Assembly (NCBI GenBank): GCA_003243195.1
Contig: QFQI01000008.1
Location: forward strand, 124,001 to 188,000
Length of the DNA stretch: 64,000 bases
Reading direction: 5' to 3'
From: Sphingomonas taxi
GTDB taxonomy: Bacteria; Pseudomonadota; Alphaproteobacteria; Sphingomonadales; Sphingomonadaceae
Made by a program: the position numbers and the translations under genes. The notes below the pieces were generated by a model. That model made no database searches. It was not told where the DNA came from and saw only the letters and a list, made by a program, of their open reading frames with translations. Shown in pieces: positions 1-8,966 of the stretch; the first letter of the stretch is position 1, and each line of letters begins with the position of its first letter.

Positions 1-1796
1 AAGCCGTCATCCTCGGCGCGGCCTTCCAGCACCTGCGCCAGCGCCTCCTGCAACGTGTCGGCGGCGGCGAGCACCGCCGGGATGTCGGCTTTGGTCTCCA
101 GCGTGAAATCGTGGATCGAGCTGCGCTCCTCGTCGGTCAGCGCGGTCGGCATCTCCTCGATCACGCGGAAACCGAAATGCTCCAGCGCCGGCACCGCGTC
201 GGACAGGGCCAGGGGGCCGCCCTGACGATAGACCTTCAGGTGCAGCATCCCGTCGCCGCCGGCGGTGAAGCGCACCTCGCGATCGGCATCGCCGTCGAGC
301 GTGGCGATCGAGACGATGTCGCGCGCGGCCTCCTCGGCCGTGGCACCGGTGCGATAGCGCGGCGGAAAGGCGGCCGCGTGGCGCAGCGCGAGGCGCGCGG
401 CGCGCGCCGGCCCGACCTCCTCGGCCAGCGCCGCCTCGATCGAGGGCGCCCAGCCGCGCACCATCTTCTCAAGCTGCGCGTCGAGCATCATCGCATCGGG
501 CAGCACGCCCGCGCCGCGCAGGTCGATCGTGTAGCGCAGCAGCGCGACGCGCCCGTCCTCGACGCTGGTCGACCAGTTGAGCACCTGGCCATTGGCGGCG
601 TCGCTCAGCATCTCGCCGATCGCGACGCGGCGCGCGGTGGTCATTTCGTCGCGCGGCAGCCAGACGAAGGCATAGAGGTGGCGGCCGAGCGGGGAGGGGA
701 CCAGCACCAGCTTGGGCCGCGGCCGATCCGCCAGGCTCATTGCGGTGAGCGCCAGCTCCTCCATCGACGCGGCGCTGACTGCGATCATCAGGTCATGCGG
801 CAAGGTGGCGATGGCGTGGGTCAGCGCCTTGCCGGTATGGCCGGCGGGATCGAAGCCGAACTTCGCCTCGCTCGCCGCGAGCCGCTGCCGCAACACCGGC
901 ACGCTGCGCGGCGGCGCGTTGAGCGCGGCCGAGGTCCACAGCCCGGCATGGATCGACAGGCCGGTCACGCGGCCGCCCGTGGTGATCGGCGTCACCAGCA
1001 GGTCCAGCGGCACGCGGCGGTGGACGGGCGAGATCAGGCTGGATTTCAGCAGCAGCGGCGCGGCATTGCCGGCGGTGAAATATTCCACCGCCAGTTGCCG
1101 CGACCGCTCCGCCAGGATCGGCACCTCATGCGGGTTGCCGATGATGCCCAGCGGGGCGGCGGCGTCGCGCTGCCCGTCGGCGTGCCAGCGCTCATGCCCC
1201 AGCAAGGTGAAGTGCCGGTCGAGGAACCAGCGCAGCAGGCTCGCCCCCTCCGGATCGCCGCCGGTATCGTCGATCACCCCGGCGTCGGCGGCCAGCGTCC
1301 CCTGCATCGCACGCCAGTCGCGCACCGCCAGCCGCACGTCGGCCAGCAGCCGCTCGATCTCGTCGGTCAGCGCGCGCCGGTCGCGCGCGTCGACGCGCTC
1401 CAGCTCGATGTAGATCATCGATTCGGGACGGCCGTCGGCCTCCTCGATCCCGGTCAGCCGCCCGTCGGGGTCGCGCGACACGCGAACGACCGGGTGGATG
1501 ACGCGGTCCACCGCGATGTCGCGGTCGCCGATCGCCGCGGCGACCGAATCGACCAGGAACGGCATGTCGTCGTTGACGATCGCCAGCCGCATCCGGCGCC
1601 GCGCGCCGTCGTTGGGCAATTGCTCCAGCGCCAGCGCAGGCGTGCCGGCGGGCCGGATCGCCGCGGTCTGCGCCAGGAACGCCGCCGCCTCCGCCTGCTT
1701 CTCGTCACCGAAGCCGGCGAGCTCGCCGGGCAGGGCGCGATAGGTGAGCCGCGCCGCCAGCGCCGCGGACAGTATCTGAAGAGACTTTTCCGGCAT
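1..1796 (-). CDS. NAD-specific glutamate dehydrogenase (large type), N-terminal part
   Basis: Cut by the window start, so only about 598 N-terminal residues are present; the catalytic dehydrogenase core lies outside. The translation begins MPEKSLQILSAAL and contains NDDMPFLVDSV and RMRLAIVNDD, as in the very large (about 1,600-residue) bacterial NAD-glutamate dehydrogenases that deaminate glutamate to 2-oxoglutarate and ammonium. The start is the ATG whose complement is at 1794-1796. The PAS-like gene ends 52 bp upstream on the same strand, so the two are probably co-transcribed. The N-terminal region of this family carries ACT-like regulatory segments. Family assignment is firm; the rest of the gene cannot be judged. 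Confidence 0.85.
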   Translation of the reverse strand, partial: MPEKSLQILSAALAARLTYRALPGELAGFGDEKQAEAAAFLAQTAAIRPAGTPALALEQLPNDGARRRMRLAIVNDDMPFLVDSVAAAIGDRDIAVDRVIHPVVRVSRDPDGRLTGIEEADGRPESMIYIELERVDARDRRALTDEIERLLADVRLAVRDWRAMQGTLAADAGVIDDTGGDPEGASLLRWFLDRHFTLLGHERWHADGQRDAAAPLGIIGNPHEVPILAERSRQLAVEYFTAGNAAPLLLKSSLISPVHRRVPLDLLVTPITTGGRVTGLSIHAGLWTSAALNAPPRSVPVLRQRLAASEAKFGFDPAGHTGKALTHAIATLPHDLMIAVSAASMEELALTAMSLADRPRPKLVLVPSPLGRHLYAFVWLPRDEMTTARRVAIGEMLSDAANGQVLNWSTSVEDGRVALLRYTIDLRGAGVLPDAMMLDAQLEKMVRGWAPSIEAALAEEVGPARAARLALRHAAAFPPRYRTGATAEEAARDIVSIATLDGDADREVRFTAGGDGMLHLKVYRQGGPLALSDAVPALEHFGFRVIEEMPTALTDEERSSIHDFTLETKADIPAVLAAADTLQEALAQVLEGRAEDDG

Positions 1797-1848
1797 GGGC
1801 CGGGGTATGCGCCGACCGGCGGGTTAGCTCAACCCCCGTGGTATGCCG

Positions 1849-3096
1849 TCACGCCAGCCGGCGCAGCAACTGCCCGGCCAGCCGGGCGTCGTCACCGATC
1901 GTCCCGACCACCACGATTCCCCCGGCGGTGGCGCGGCCCAGCAGCACGACCGGCGCGCCGTCCTCCAGCCCGCTGTCCAGCGCGATCTCCGCCAGCGCCG
2001 CGCGTTCGCCGAGCGGGCGCGGCACCGCGCCGTCGCCGGGGCGACGCGACGCGCGCTCCTCGGCGACGATGCCCTTGATCCCGCCATCGGCGAGCTCCAG
2101 CGCATGCGCCAGCCCACCGTCGGGCACGCCGCGCCGCCGCGCCCAGGCGAGCACGGTCGCCGCTTCGGTCAGGCGGGTCTTGTCGTGGTCGACGCCGAAG
2201 ACCAGCTTGGCGATCGCGGTCATCGGCGCGCGTTCCTGCGGGCGGATGCCGGCATAGGACAGCAGGGTCGCGAGCCGGTCGGGATCCGCCGCGGCGGCCA
2301 GCGCGACGTCGTGCGCGCGCCCCAGCGCCCGGTACAGCGCGGCATGGCTGCGCGTGGCGGCGGTGCGGGCCGATGCCGCGCTGGCCCGCGCGGCGGCAAG
2401 GCGATCGTCGAGCGTGCCGAGCGGGCGGTCGCCGTCACCGTCGTCGTCAGCCGCCGCTGCCGCCCCGGCGCCCGGACCGTCGGCCCAGATCGCGCTGGGC
2501 ACGGGATCGTGCCGCGGCGCGCGCACGACGGCGGCCAGCTCGGCAGCGAGCGCCGCCTGGTCGTCGGCCGCGACCAGTTCCTTCCAGTTGATGACCCCGT
2601 AAATGAAGTCGATGGTCGTCGAATCGGACGAAAACGGCATCAGGATGCCGCGATACAGCGTGTTGTGCCCGCGCGTGCCGATGAACTCGGCCTCGAAGCC
2701 GACCGGCGCGCGATTGGCGATGATCTGCAGGTAATGATCGGTCAGGCGCGACAGCAGCGATCGCGAGGGCACGTCGGCGATGCGCGTGATCGACTGGTCC
2801 AGCCCGCATTCGTCGCGCAGCGTGCGGCCGATGAACTGGATCGACGGATCCTCGATCCCGCCGGAGAAGTCGAGCAGCACGCTGTGCGGCCCGAAATCGG
2901 CGATGCTCTCGGGCTCCAGGTCGCCGATCGCCGGGTAGGGGCGCTCGCGCAGCAGCGATACCCAGTGGTTGTAGGCGCGCACATGCATGCGACGCTCGTC
3001 CGCCCCGACCACCAGCAGCGGTTCGCCCACGCCGCCCTCGACGGAGTCGGCATCCTGGCGGAGATCGTCGTGGCCGCGCGTGCTGTCCATGGTCAT
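1849..3096 (-). CDS. PAS-like domain protein upstream of glutamate dehydrogenase
   Basis: 415 residues. Residues about 30-190 (AYNHWVSLL, FIGRTLRDECG, PVGFEAEF, IDFIYGVINW) read like a PAS_5-type sensory fold. The middle, about 205-260, is an Ala/Asp-rich low-complexity linker with predicted helical character. The C-terminal 130 residues end in a small domain (APVVLLGRATAGGIVVVGTIGDDARLAGQLLRRLA). No kinase, HTH or GGDEF motif is visible, so this is probably a soluble sensor or scaffold with unknown output. It lies 52 bp upstream of the glutamate dehydrogenase gene and may act in nitrogen control, which is inferred only from position. Its promoter must lie between it and the tRNA gene. Confidence 0.7.
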   Translation of the reverse strand: MTMDSTRGHDDLRQDADSVEGGVGEPLLVVGADERRMHVRAYNHWVSLLRERPYPAIGDLEPESIADFGPHSVLLDFSGGIEDPSIQFIGRTLRDECGLDQSITRIADVPSRSLLSRLTDHYLQIIANRAPVGFEAEFIGTRGHNTLYRGILMPFSSDSTTIDFIYGVINWKELVAADDQAALAAELAAVVRAPRHDPVPSAIWADGPGAGAAAAADDDGDGDRPLGTLDDRLAAARASAASARTAATRSHAALYRALGRAHDVALAAAADPDRLATLLSYAGIRPQERAPMTAIAKLVFGVDHDKTRLTEAATVLAWARRRGVPDGGLAHALELADGGIKGIVAEERASRRPGDGAVPRPLGERAALAEIALDSGLEDGAPVVLLGRATAGGIVVVGTIGDDARLAGQLLRRLA

Positions 3097-3245
3097 CGTC
3101 CCAGCGAGTGGCCCGTGATGTGGCCGAGTCGTCCGCCCGGATGTGGACCATGGATGGTAAACGCATCGTAAAGTCGCGAACCGCTTGTCAGCCCCGCCCC
3201 GCCCTGCTAAGCGCCGCCTCCACCACGCCTGACAAGGCGCGGCAG

Positions 3246-3321
3246 GCCGCTTTAGCTCAGCTGGTAGAGCATCGCATTCGTAATGCGGGGGTCACAGGTT
3301 CGAGTCCTGTAAGCGGCACCA
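3246..3321 (+). tRNA. tRNA-Thr (anticodon CGT)
   Basis: A 76-nt cloverleaf with encoded CCA. The acceptor stem is GCCGCTT/AAGCGGC, the D-arm GCTC...GAGC, and the anticodon stem TCGCA/TGCGG encloses the loop TTCGTAA, giving anticodon CGT (reads ACG, Thr). The T-arm is ACAGG-TTCGAGT-CCTGT. The 3' end is invaded on the opposite strand by the last codons of a decayed serine recombinase, so this tRNA probably served as an integration site. Confidence 0.95.
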
Positions 3322-3944
3322 CTTCCGGTCAAAACCGGGCACCATAGCAATAGCGGCATCGCCGCCCCGCACGACCGCGCTCTCCAACGCCGCCTTGGTG
3401 CCCTGGATGTGGATGGTTTGGTTGTCCACGCAGACATTGTCGGTCAGCAGCTGGACATAGGCTTTTCGCAGCGCCGGGTCTCATTCTCTCAGTCGCTCGT
3501 TGATCAGCTTGCCGAACGTCGCGATCGTAACTTCATTGATGCGCTGCGGTTCGCGGTTGAGCTGAAGCGTCAGACTGCGCTCGTCGCATTCCTCTGCGCG
3601 GCGTTCCGGCGGTGCTGATCGGGCCGCTCCGCAAATGCTGGATCCTTGGGCGACATCAGACCTTCGTCGATCATCTCGAGCAGGCGTCGCATGCGCGTTC
3701 CGCTGCGACTTTCTCCCGCCTGACCCGATAGAGGCCCTGATGCCGCTGCGCATCCGCCACATCGGATCTCTCGAGCACAGCCTGTAGCAATTCGATAAGC
3801 CGAGCGGGCTGGCAAATGCGTTCGGTTCCCGAACGCCTCGGTTGGCGAGATCAAGCGAACGCCCGCCTGTTCGAACTTATGCTCGCTGTTAAGCCGTGTC
3901 AGCAGATGTCTGGCGAAGCGTGACAGGGCGTAGACGTCGATCAT
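3292..3944 (-). pseudogene. Decayed serine recombinase at the tRNA-Thr 3' end
   Basis: Fragments of one site-specific serine recombinase can be read in order on the minus strand but not in one frame. From about 3944: VYALSRFARHLLTRL and GVRLISPTEAFG, the end of the resolvase catalytic domain. At about 3686-3624: RLLEMIDEGLMSPKDPAFAER. After a frame change, from 3606: LTLQLNREPQRINEV and FGKLINERLRE. Then an in-frame TGA (3481-3483), followed by DPALRKAYVQLL, GTKAALESAVV and finally CRLQDSNL before a stop at 3292-3294. Ending in DSNL is typical of recombinases whose last codons are the complement of a tRNA 3' end. The N-terminal catalytic Ser region and most of the central recombinase domain are gone. 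This accounts for the roughly 730 bp between the tRNA and the TonB receptor gene. Confidence 0.75.
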
Positions 3945-4055
3945 GTGCGGCGAGTCACATACGTCGTCCCCGTCCATGCCTTCACCGTCGATCACCATTC
4001 CTCCATCGCTTCCTACGGTGGCGCACACCCGCCGGCGGCACGCCGGCCGGCGGTG

Positions 4056-6863
4056 CTAGAGTGCCGCGCCGCCCAGCTTCCACGTCATCTCCAGGAAGAT
4101 GCTCCGCCCGACGCTGTCAAACCAGCTTATGTCGTAATAGGGGTAGGCGGAATAGGTGCGATCCCTGATCGGGTTCTGGTCCAGCACGTTGGTGACGCTC
4201 AGCGATCCGCGCAGATGGTCGGTGAAGTCATATTGGAAGGTCGTGTTGACCAGATAGCTGGCCTTGATAAACCCCTCCTGCGCATAGTTCGGCAGCTTGC
4301 CGAGCCGCCGTGTCTCCACCGTCCATTTCACGGCATCGGCGGACCAGGTGACGCTGGCGGTCGATTTGTCGCGCGGGATGTCATAGCCGCTGTCGAACGC
4401 CAGCTTGTCGATCGTTGGGTCGCCCGGATACTGGCGGAACGTGTGGTCGAACACATGCGTATGCGCCGCCGACAGCGCGAAGCTGCCGATGCCGGTCGGC
4501 AGGTTGGCATGGACCGCGACGTCGATGCCGGTGGTGCGCTCATGCGCGATGTTGATCGGGTTGACCGACACATAATCCAGCGCGCCCGCGTTCACGCCGC
4601 TCGCGAACCGCCCGATCCGCGCGATGGCATCCTGGCAGGTGGGCGATGCGATATCGACCGGCGTACCCGCCGTCGTTTGCCCGATCCGGCAATCCGCTTC
4701 GTCGCGCAGCAGGGTGTCGGTGCTGAGGTCGCGCACCTGATCGGCCATCGAGACGCGGAAGTAATCGACCGAAACGTCGAAGCCGCGCGACGGCGCCCAC
4801 ACGATCCCGGCGTTGAGCGACTTGCTCGTTTCCGGCCGCAACTTGCGGTTGCCGGTGCGCTGCACCACGATCCCCTCGCTCGACAGGCTGCAATCGCCGA
4901 TCGTCTCGTCGGGCTCCTCGGTGCGGCAGCGGTAGTAATCGGTCGCGGACGGATGGGTGTTGCCCGGCCCGGTGAACACATAATGCAGGTCCGGCGCGCG
5001 GAAGCCGGTGCCGTAGGCGGCGCGCAACAGCAGCGTCGACACCGGGCGCAGCTCCACCCCGCCATTGTAGGTGAACTTGCCGATCCCGTTGCCGTCATAG
5101 CCGAAATGGTCGTAGCGCGCGGCACCGGACGCCTGGAGGAACGACAGCAGCGGCACGCGCAGCTCCCCGCCTGCGGCCCAATGCGATCGCCGTCCGCGCC
5201 CGTCGCTGTCCTTCAGCCCGTAGTAATAATCGGTCAGCGCCAGCGGATCGGGTTTCAGGTCGTAACCCTGCCGCCCGACCTCGGCGACCGCCGCGAAGCC
5301 GACCGGCCCGGCCGGCAGGCCGAACAATTCGGTGCTGGTGAGGGTCGCGGACAGATTGTCGGTCCAACTGCGCGGATGATAGGTGCTGTATACCGCGATC
5401 TCGTCATATTCGGCGCGGGTCAGCGGAGTGTAGAGCCGCGCCGGATCGGCGTCGTACACCGGATAGCCGCTGTCCGGGTCGATGCCCTGCTGCGTGCCGA
5501 GGAACAGCGCGTTGGCCCTGGCGGCGATGATCTGCGGGAACTGGACGCGCGCCTTGTATTCGCTGTGGTTGAACGACAGCTCGTAGGACCATTTTTCCGA
5601 CAGGGCGCCGCGCACGCCCGGCGTGACGCTGAAGGTCCGCTGGCGGTTGCGCGTCATCGTGCGGGCGAAGCCGCCCGATTCCTCGGGCGTGAACTGCCGC
5701 GACCAATCGTCCAGCACCCCGTCGAAACTGTTGAAGAAGGTCGCGTCGCTGCTGCCCGAGGCATCCTGGAACGACCAGTTGAGGACGTCGGGCATCAAGG
5801 CGACCCTGCTGATCCCGAACTGCGCGTCGACGAACAGCTTCGCCGCGTCGGACAGGTCGTATCCGGCCGACACGAAGCTGTTGAACCCCTCGCGTCGCGA
5901 GATGATCGTGCCGTAGCCGATCGACGTGTCGCTGCCGCAGAACCGCCCCGGCCCATAGTCATCCAGCGCGTCGTCGAACGCGCCGTAGCGCGGGCGGGAC
6001 GCATGATAGGTCGATCCGCCGTTCAGATACGACAGGGCGCCGCACGTCGCCGCGCCCGGATCGACATATTCGTCATTGTCGGGATCGTAGCGCAGGAACG
6101 TCCGCCGCCCGACGGTGATTGGCGTGGTGGGATTGTCGGCGGTGCTGTCCTGGATGCGGCGCTGATACGCCCATAATGGTCGTTGCAGCAGATATTCGCC
6201 GCCGGCGATGATGTGGAAGTCGCCCGTCGACCAGCCGGCGGTGCCGGTCAGCCGGTGCAGGTCGCCGCCGCCATGTTCGGTCCGGCCGTGGCGATAGTCG
6301 ACGGTCAGCCCGTCGACCTTCGTCTTCAGCTTGAAGTTGATGACGCCCGCGATCGCGTCCGATCCATAGATGGCCGAGGCGCTGCCGCTGAGCACCTCGA
6401 CCTGCTGGATCAGCCCGACCGGGATGTTCGACACGTCGGTGAAATTGCTCTGTCCGTTGAAGGGCAGCGGGAAGTCGGCGATGCGGCGGCCGTTGACCAG
6501 AACCAGCGTATGGTTCGGCCCCAGTCCGCGCAGGTCGACCTGTTGCGCGCCGGGGGTGAAGCTGGCGCCGCTGAACGACTGCTGGCTCTGCGTCTCGCCG
6601 CCGTTCTGGGTGACCGCGCGCAGGATGTCGGGCACGCTGGTATAGCCGTTGGCGCGGATCGTATCGGCGTCGATCGTCGTGACCGGGGCTGGCCCTTCCT
6701 GTCCGGTGCGCGGGATGCGCGATCCGGTGACGATCACCTCCTTGCCGGACGCATCGCCGGTTTCGCCCGACGTTTGCGCCGCGGCGGGCGCCGCGAGCGC
6801 GAAAAGGCAGCAGCCGAGTGCGAGCGGCTGCCGATATCGCCATGGCCGTGCGTCGCGCGTCAT
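4056..6863 (-). CDS. TonB-dependent outer-membrane receptor
   Basis: 935 residues. The signal peptide is residues 1-29 (LALGCCLFALAAPAAAQ). A plug domain follows: VIVTGSRIPRTGQ, VDLRGLGPNHTLVLVNGRR, VEVLSGSASAIYGSDAIAGVINF. The beta-barrel contains GTGFRAPDLHYVF and ends in an aromatic/aliphatic C-terminal strand (SIFLEMTWKLGGAAL). The protein imports a substrate across the outer membrane using TonB energy. It is divergent from the cyanophycinase/isoaspartyl-peptidase fusion, with a 171-bp gap containing a palindrome. That suggests it takes up peptide fragments released by that enzyme, which is an inference. No partner SusD-like lipoprotein or sigma/anti-sigma pair is adjacent. Confidence 0.9.
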   Translation of the reverse strand: MTRDARPWRYRQPLALGCCLFALAAPAAAQTSGETGDASGKEVIVTGSRIPRTGQEGPAPVTTIDADTIRANGYTSVPDILRAVTQNGGETQSQQSFSGASFTPGAQQVDLRGLGPNHTLVLVNGRRIADFPLPFNGQSNFTDVSNIPVGLIQQVEVLSGSASAIYGSDAIAGVINFKLKTKVDGLTVDYRHGRTEHGGGDLHRLTGTAGWSTGDFHIIAGGEYLLQRPLWAYQRRIQDSTADNPTTPITVGRRTFLRYDPDNDEYVDPGAATCGALSYLNGGSTYHASRPRYGAFDDALDDYGPGRFCGSDTSIGYGTIISRREGFNSFVSAGYDLSDAAKLFVDAQFGISRVALMPDVLNWSFQDASGSSDATFFNSFDGVLDDWSRQFTPEESGGFARTMTRNRQRTFSVTPGVRGALSEKWSYELSFNHSEYKARVQFPQIIAARANALFLGTQQGIDPDSGYPVYDADPARLYTPLTRAEYDEIAVYSTYHPRSWTDNLSATLTSTELFGLPAGPVGFAAVAEVGRQGYDLKPDPLALTDYYYGLKDSDGRGRRSHWAAGGELRVPLLSFLQASGAARYDHFGYDGNGIGKFTYNGGVELRPVSTLLLRAAYGTGFRAPDLHYVFTGPGNTHPSATDYYRCRTEEPDETIGDCSLSSEGIVVQRTGNRKLRPETSKSLNAGIVWAPSRGFDVSVDYFRVSMADQVRDLSTDTLLRDEADCRIGQTTAGTPVDIASPTCQDAIARIGRFASGVNAGALDYVSVNPINIAHERTTGIDVAVHANLPTGIGSFALSAAHTHVFDHTFRQYPGDPTIDKLAFDSGYDIPRDKSTASVTWSADAVKWTVETRRLGKLPNYAQEGFIKASYLVNTTFQYDFTDHLRGSLSVTNVLDQNPIRDRTYSAYPYYDISWFDSVGRSIFLEMTWKLGGAAL

Positions 6864-6959
6864 CCCGGATACCCCTGTCGCGCGCCGGTTGTTCCCGGCT
6901 TGATGCGCAGGGTTAATCTCACCAAAACTTTCCTATAGTTTCAAGCGGAATGTTTATAC

Positions 6960-6976
6960 GAACAAACATGTTGTTC
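6960..6976. promoter_or_regulatory. Palindrome between TonB receptor and cyanophycinase fusion
   Basis: A perfect inverted repeat, GAACAA-ACATG-TTGTTC, sits in the only divergent promoter gap of this locus: 97 bp from the receptor start and 59 bp before the fusion-gene start. It is a candidate operator for the AsnC/Lrp-family protein encoded just downstream of the fusion gene. Binding is inferred. Confidence 0.5.
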
Positions 6977-7034
6977 TAAATGCCCGCCAAAATGTAAGAT
7001 CGTGTCGGATCAGGTGACGTGACGGGGGTGTGGA

Positions 7035-8966
7035 ATGCGGCGGATGGTGTCGATCGGGTTGCTGGCGTCGGCCGTCGCGGCATGGGGGCTGACGACGCCG
7101 GCGCTGGCGAAGCCGCATTATCGGCATTACGCGATCGGTCGATTGTCCGCGCCGACGCCGGGGCCGGTGTCCGGCGGATTGCTGCTGATGGGGGGCGGCG
7201 ATCGCAATCACGATGCCATGCACTGGTTCTTCGCCAAGGCGGGGCATGGCCATATCGTCGTGTTGCGCGCGTCGTTCGGGCCGGAGATCGGCGAGGAATT
7301 CTTCAGGGAGATCGGCGGGGTCGCCTCGGTCGAGACCTTCGTCTTCGCCGATCGCACCGCCGCTTCCGACAGGCGACTGCTTGCCGCGCTGGCGAAGGCC
7401 GACGGCATCTTCATCGCGGGCGGCGATCAGGCGCGCTATGTCCGTTACTGGAAGGGCACGCCGGTCGCCGCCGCGCTCGACGCGCACGTCGCCGCCGGCA
7501 AGCCGATCGCGGGAACCAGCGCCGGCCTCGCGATACTGGGCGAGCGGCTCTATGGCGCGATGGACGACGGCAGCATCACCAGCGGCCAGGCGCTCGCCGC
7601 ACCATTCGGCCCGGCGGTGACGATCGAGGGCGATTTCCTGCACCTCGCGCCGCTGAAGAATGTGGTGACGGATACGCATTTCAAGGAGCGCGACCGGCTC
7701 GGCCGGCTGTTCGCGTTTGTGGCGAAGGCGGAGGCGGAGGCGGATCGCCCCGCCGACCAGCCGGCGATGATCGGGCTGGGCGTGGATGAAAGCGCCGCGC
7801 TGGCGGTCGAGCCGGACGGTTCGGGGCGGATCTATGCCACGGCGGCCGATGGCGGCGGCTGGGTGGTGGACGGTGCCGGGCTGCGGGGACTGGACCGGCG
7901 CGGGCTGCTGCGGGCGCCGCGCGTGCGCGTCACCGGGATCGGCGCGGGATCGGTGGTCCATCTCCCGTCGGGCACGGTCGATCGCCCGATCTTCACGCGT
8001 TATTACGCGGCGGCGGGCGGACAGATCGCGCAGGTGCCGCGCTGGTCGCTGGCGATCCACGGCGGGGCCGGCGTGATCGAACCCGGATCTCTGTCCCCGG
8101 ATCGGGAGCGCGCCTATCGCGCCGGGCTCGACGCCGCCTTGCGGGCCGGCAGCGCGATACTCGACAAGGGCGGGCGCGCGCTGGATGCGGTGGCGGCGGC
8201 CGTGCGCGTGCTGGAGGACGATCCGCTGTTCAATGCCGGCCGCGGCGCCGTGTTCACCGCCGACGGGCGCAACGAACTCGACGCCGCGATCATGGACGGC
8301 AAAACGCAGGCCGCCGGCGCGGTTGCCGGGGTGACGCGCACGCGCCATCCCGTCGATCTGGCACGCGCGGTGATGGAGCGCAGCCCGCATGTCATGCTGA
8401 TGGGCGCGGGGGCCGATCGCTTCTCCGTCGAGCAGAGACTGGAACAGGCGGATCCGGCGTGGTTCCGCACCGAGGAGCGCTGGCGGCAATTGCTCGCGTG
8501 GCGTGCGAAGCAGACGGCGGCGATCGACCGCACCCATCTGTTCGGCACGGTCGGCGCGGTCGCGCTGGACGCGGGCGGCGATCTGGCGGCGGCGACCTCG
8601 ACCGGCGGCATGACCGGCAAGCGCTGGGGGCGCGTCGGCGACTCGCCGATCATCGGCGCGGGCACCTATGCGAAGGACGGGCTGTGCGCGGTGTCGGCGA
8701 CGGGATCGGGCGAATATTTCATCCGCGAGAGCGCCGCCCGGCAGGTTTGCGACCGCGTCGCTTGGGACGGCGAGACGCTGGCCGACGCTGCGCAGGCGAC
8801 GATCAAGGCGGTTGGCGCGATCGGTGGCGACGGCGGTCTGATCGCGATGGGCGCGGATGGCCGTCCCGCGTTCGCGATCAACGATCTGGGCATGTATCGC
8901 GGGCAGGCGAGCGACACGATCGCGCCGCGGACCGCGATCTACGCCGGGGAGGCGCTGCGTCCATGA
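7035..8966 (+). CDS. Exported cyanophycinase / isoaspartyl peptidase fusion
   Basis: 643 residues with two enzymes in one chain. Residues 1-25 form a signal peptide (IGLLASAVAAWGLTTPALA). Residues about 45-320 are a peptidase S51 cyanophycinase-type domain: LLLMGGGDRN, nucleophile elbow GTSAG with Ser162, and DTHFKERDRLGRL with His215. Residues about 336-643 are a type-2 asparaginase/isoaspartyl peptidase (Ntn hydrolase): WSLAIHGGAG, FNAGRGAVFT, and HLFGTVGAVALD with the predicted autocleavage nucleophile Thr505, then STGGM and GSGEYFI. Cyanophycinase releases beta-Asp-Arg dipeptides from cyanophycin and isoaspartyl peptidases split such dipeptides, so the fusion could take the polymer to Asp plus Arg outside the cytoplasm. 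The AsnC gene overlaps its stop by 4 bp. Substrate could also be other isoaspartyl peptides. Confidence 0.85.
   Translation: MRRMVSIGLLASAVAAWGLTTPALAKPHYRHYAIGRLSAPTPGPVSGGLLLMGGGDRNHDAMHWFFAKAGHGHIVVLRASFGPEIGEEFFREIGGVASVETFVFADRTAASDRRLLAALAKADGIFIAGGDQARYVRYWKGTPVAAALDAHVAAGKPIAGTSAGLAILGERLYGAMDDGSITSGQALAAPFGPAVTIEGDFLHLAPLKNVVTDTHFKERDRLGRLFAFVAKAEAEADRPADQPAMIGLGVDESAALAVEPDGSGRIYATAADGGGWVVDGAGLRGLDRRGLLRAPRVRVTGIGAGSVVHLPSGTVDRPIFTRYYAAAGGQIAQVPRWSLAIHGGAGVIEPGSLSPDRERAYRAGLDAALRAGSAILDKGGRALDAVAAAVRVLEDDPLFNAGRGAVFTADGRNELDAAIMDGKTQAAGAVAGVTRTRHPVDLARAVMERSPHVMLMGAGADRFSVEQRLEQADPAWFRTEERWRQLLAWRAKQTAAIDRTHLFGTVGAVALDAGGDLAAATSTGGMTGKRWGRVGDSPIIGAGTYAKDGLCAVSATGSGEYFIRESAARQVCDRVAWDGETLADAAQATIKAVGAIGGDGGLIAMGADGRPAFAINDLGMYRGQASDTIAPRTAIYAGEALRP

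Noticed and set aside
111..2078. Long plus-strand open frame
   Set aside because: Antisense shadow of the glutamate dehydrogenase and PAS-like genes. Arg/Gln/Gly-rich translation without motifs, typical of high-GC antisense frames.
3945..6176. 743-codon plus-strand open frame
   Set aside because: Antisense to the TonB receptor gene, whose minus-strand product has a signal peptide, plug and barrel; the plus-strand product matches nothing.
6954..8537. 527-codon minus-strand open frame
   Set aside because: Antisense to the cyanophycinase/isoaspartyl-peptidase gene, with composition-driven Arg/His-rich sequence.
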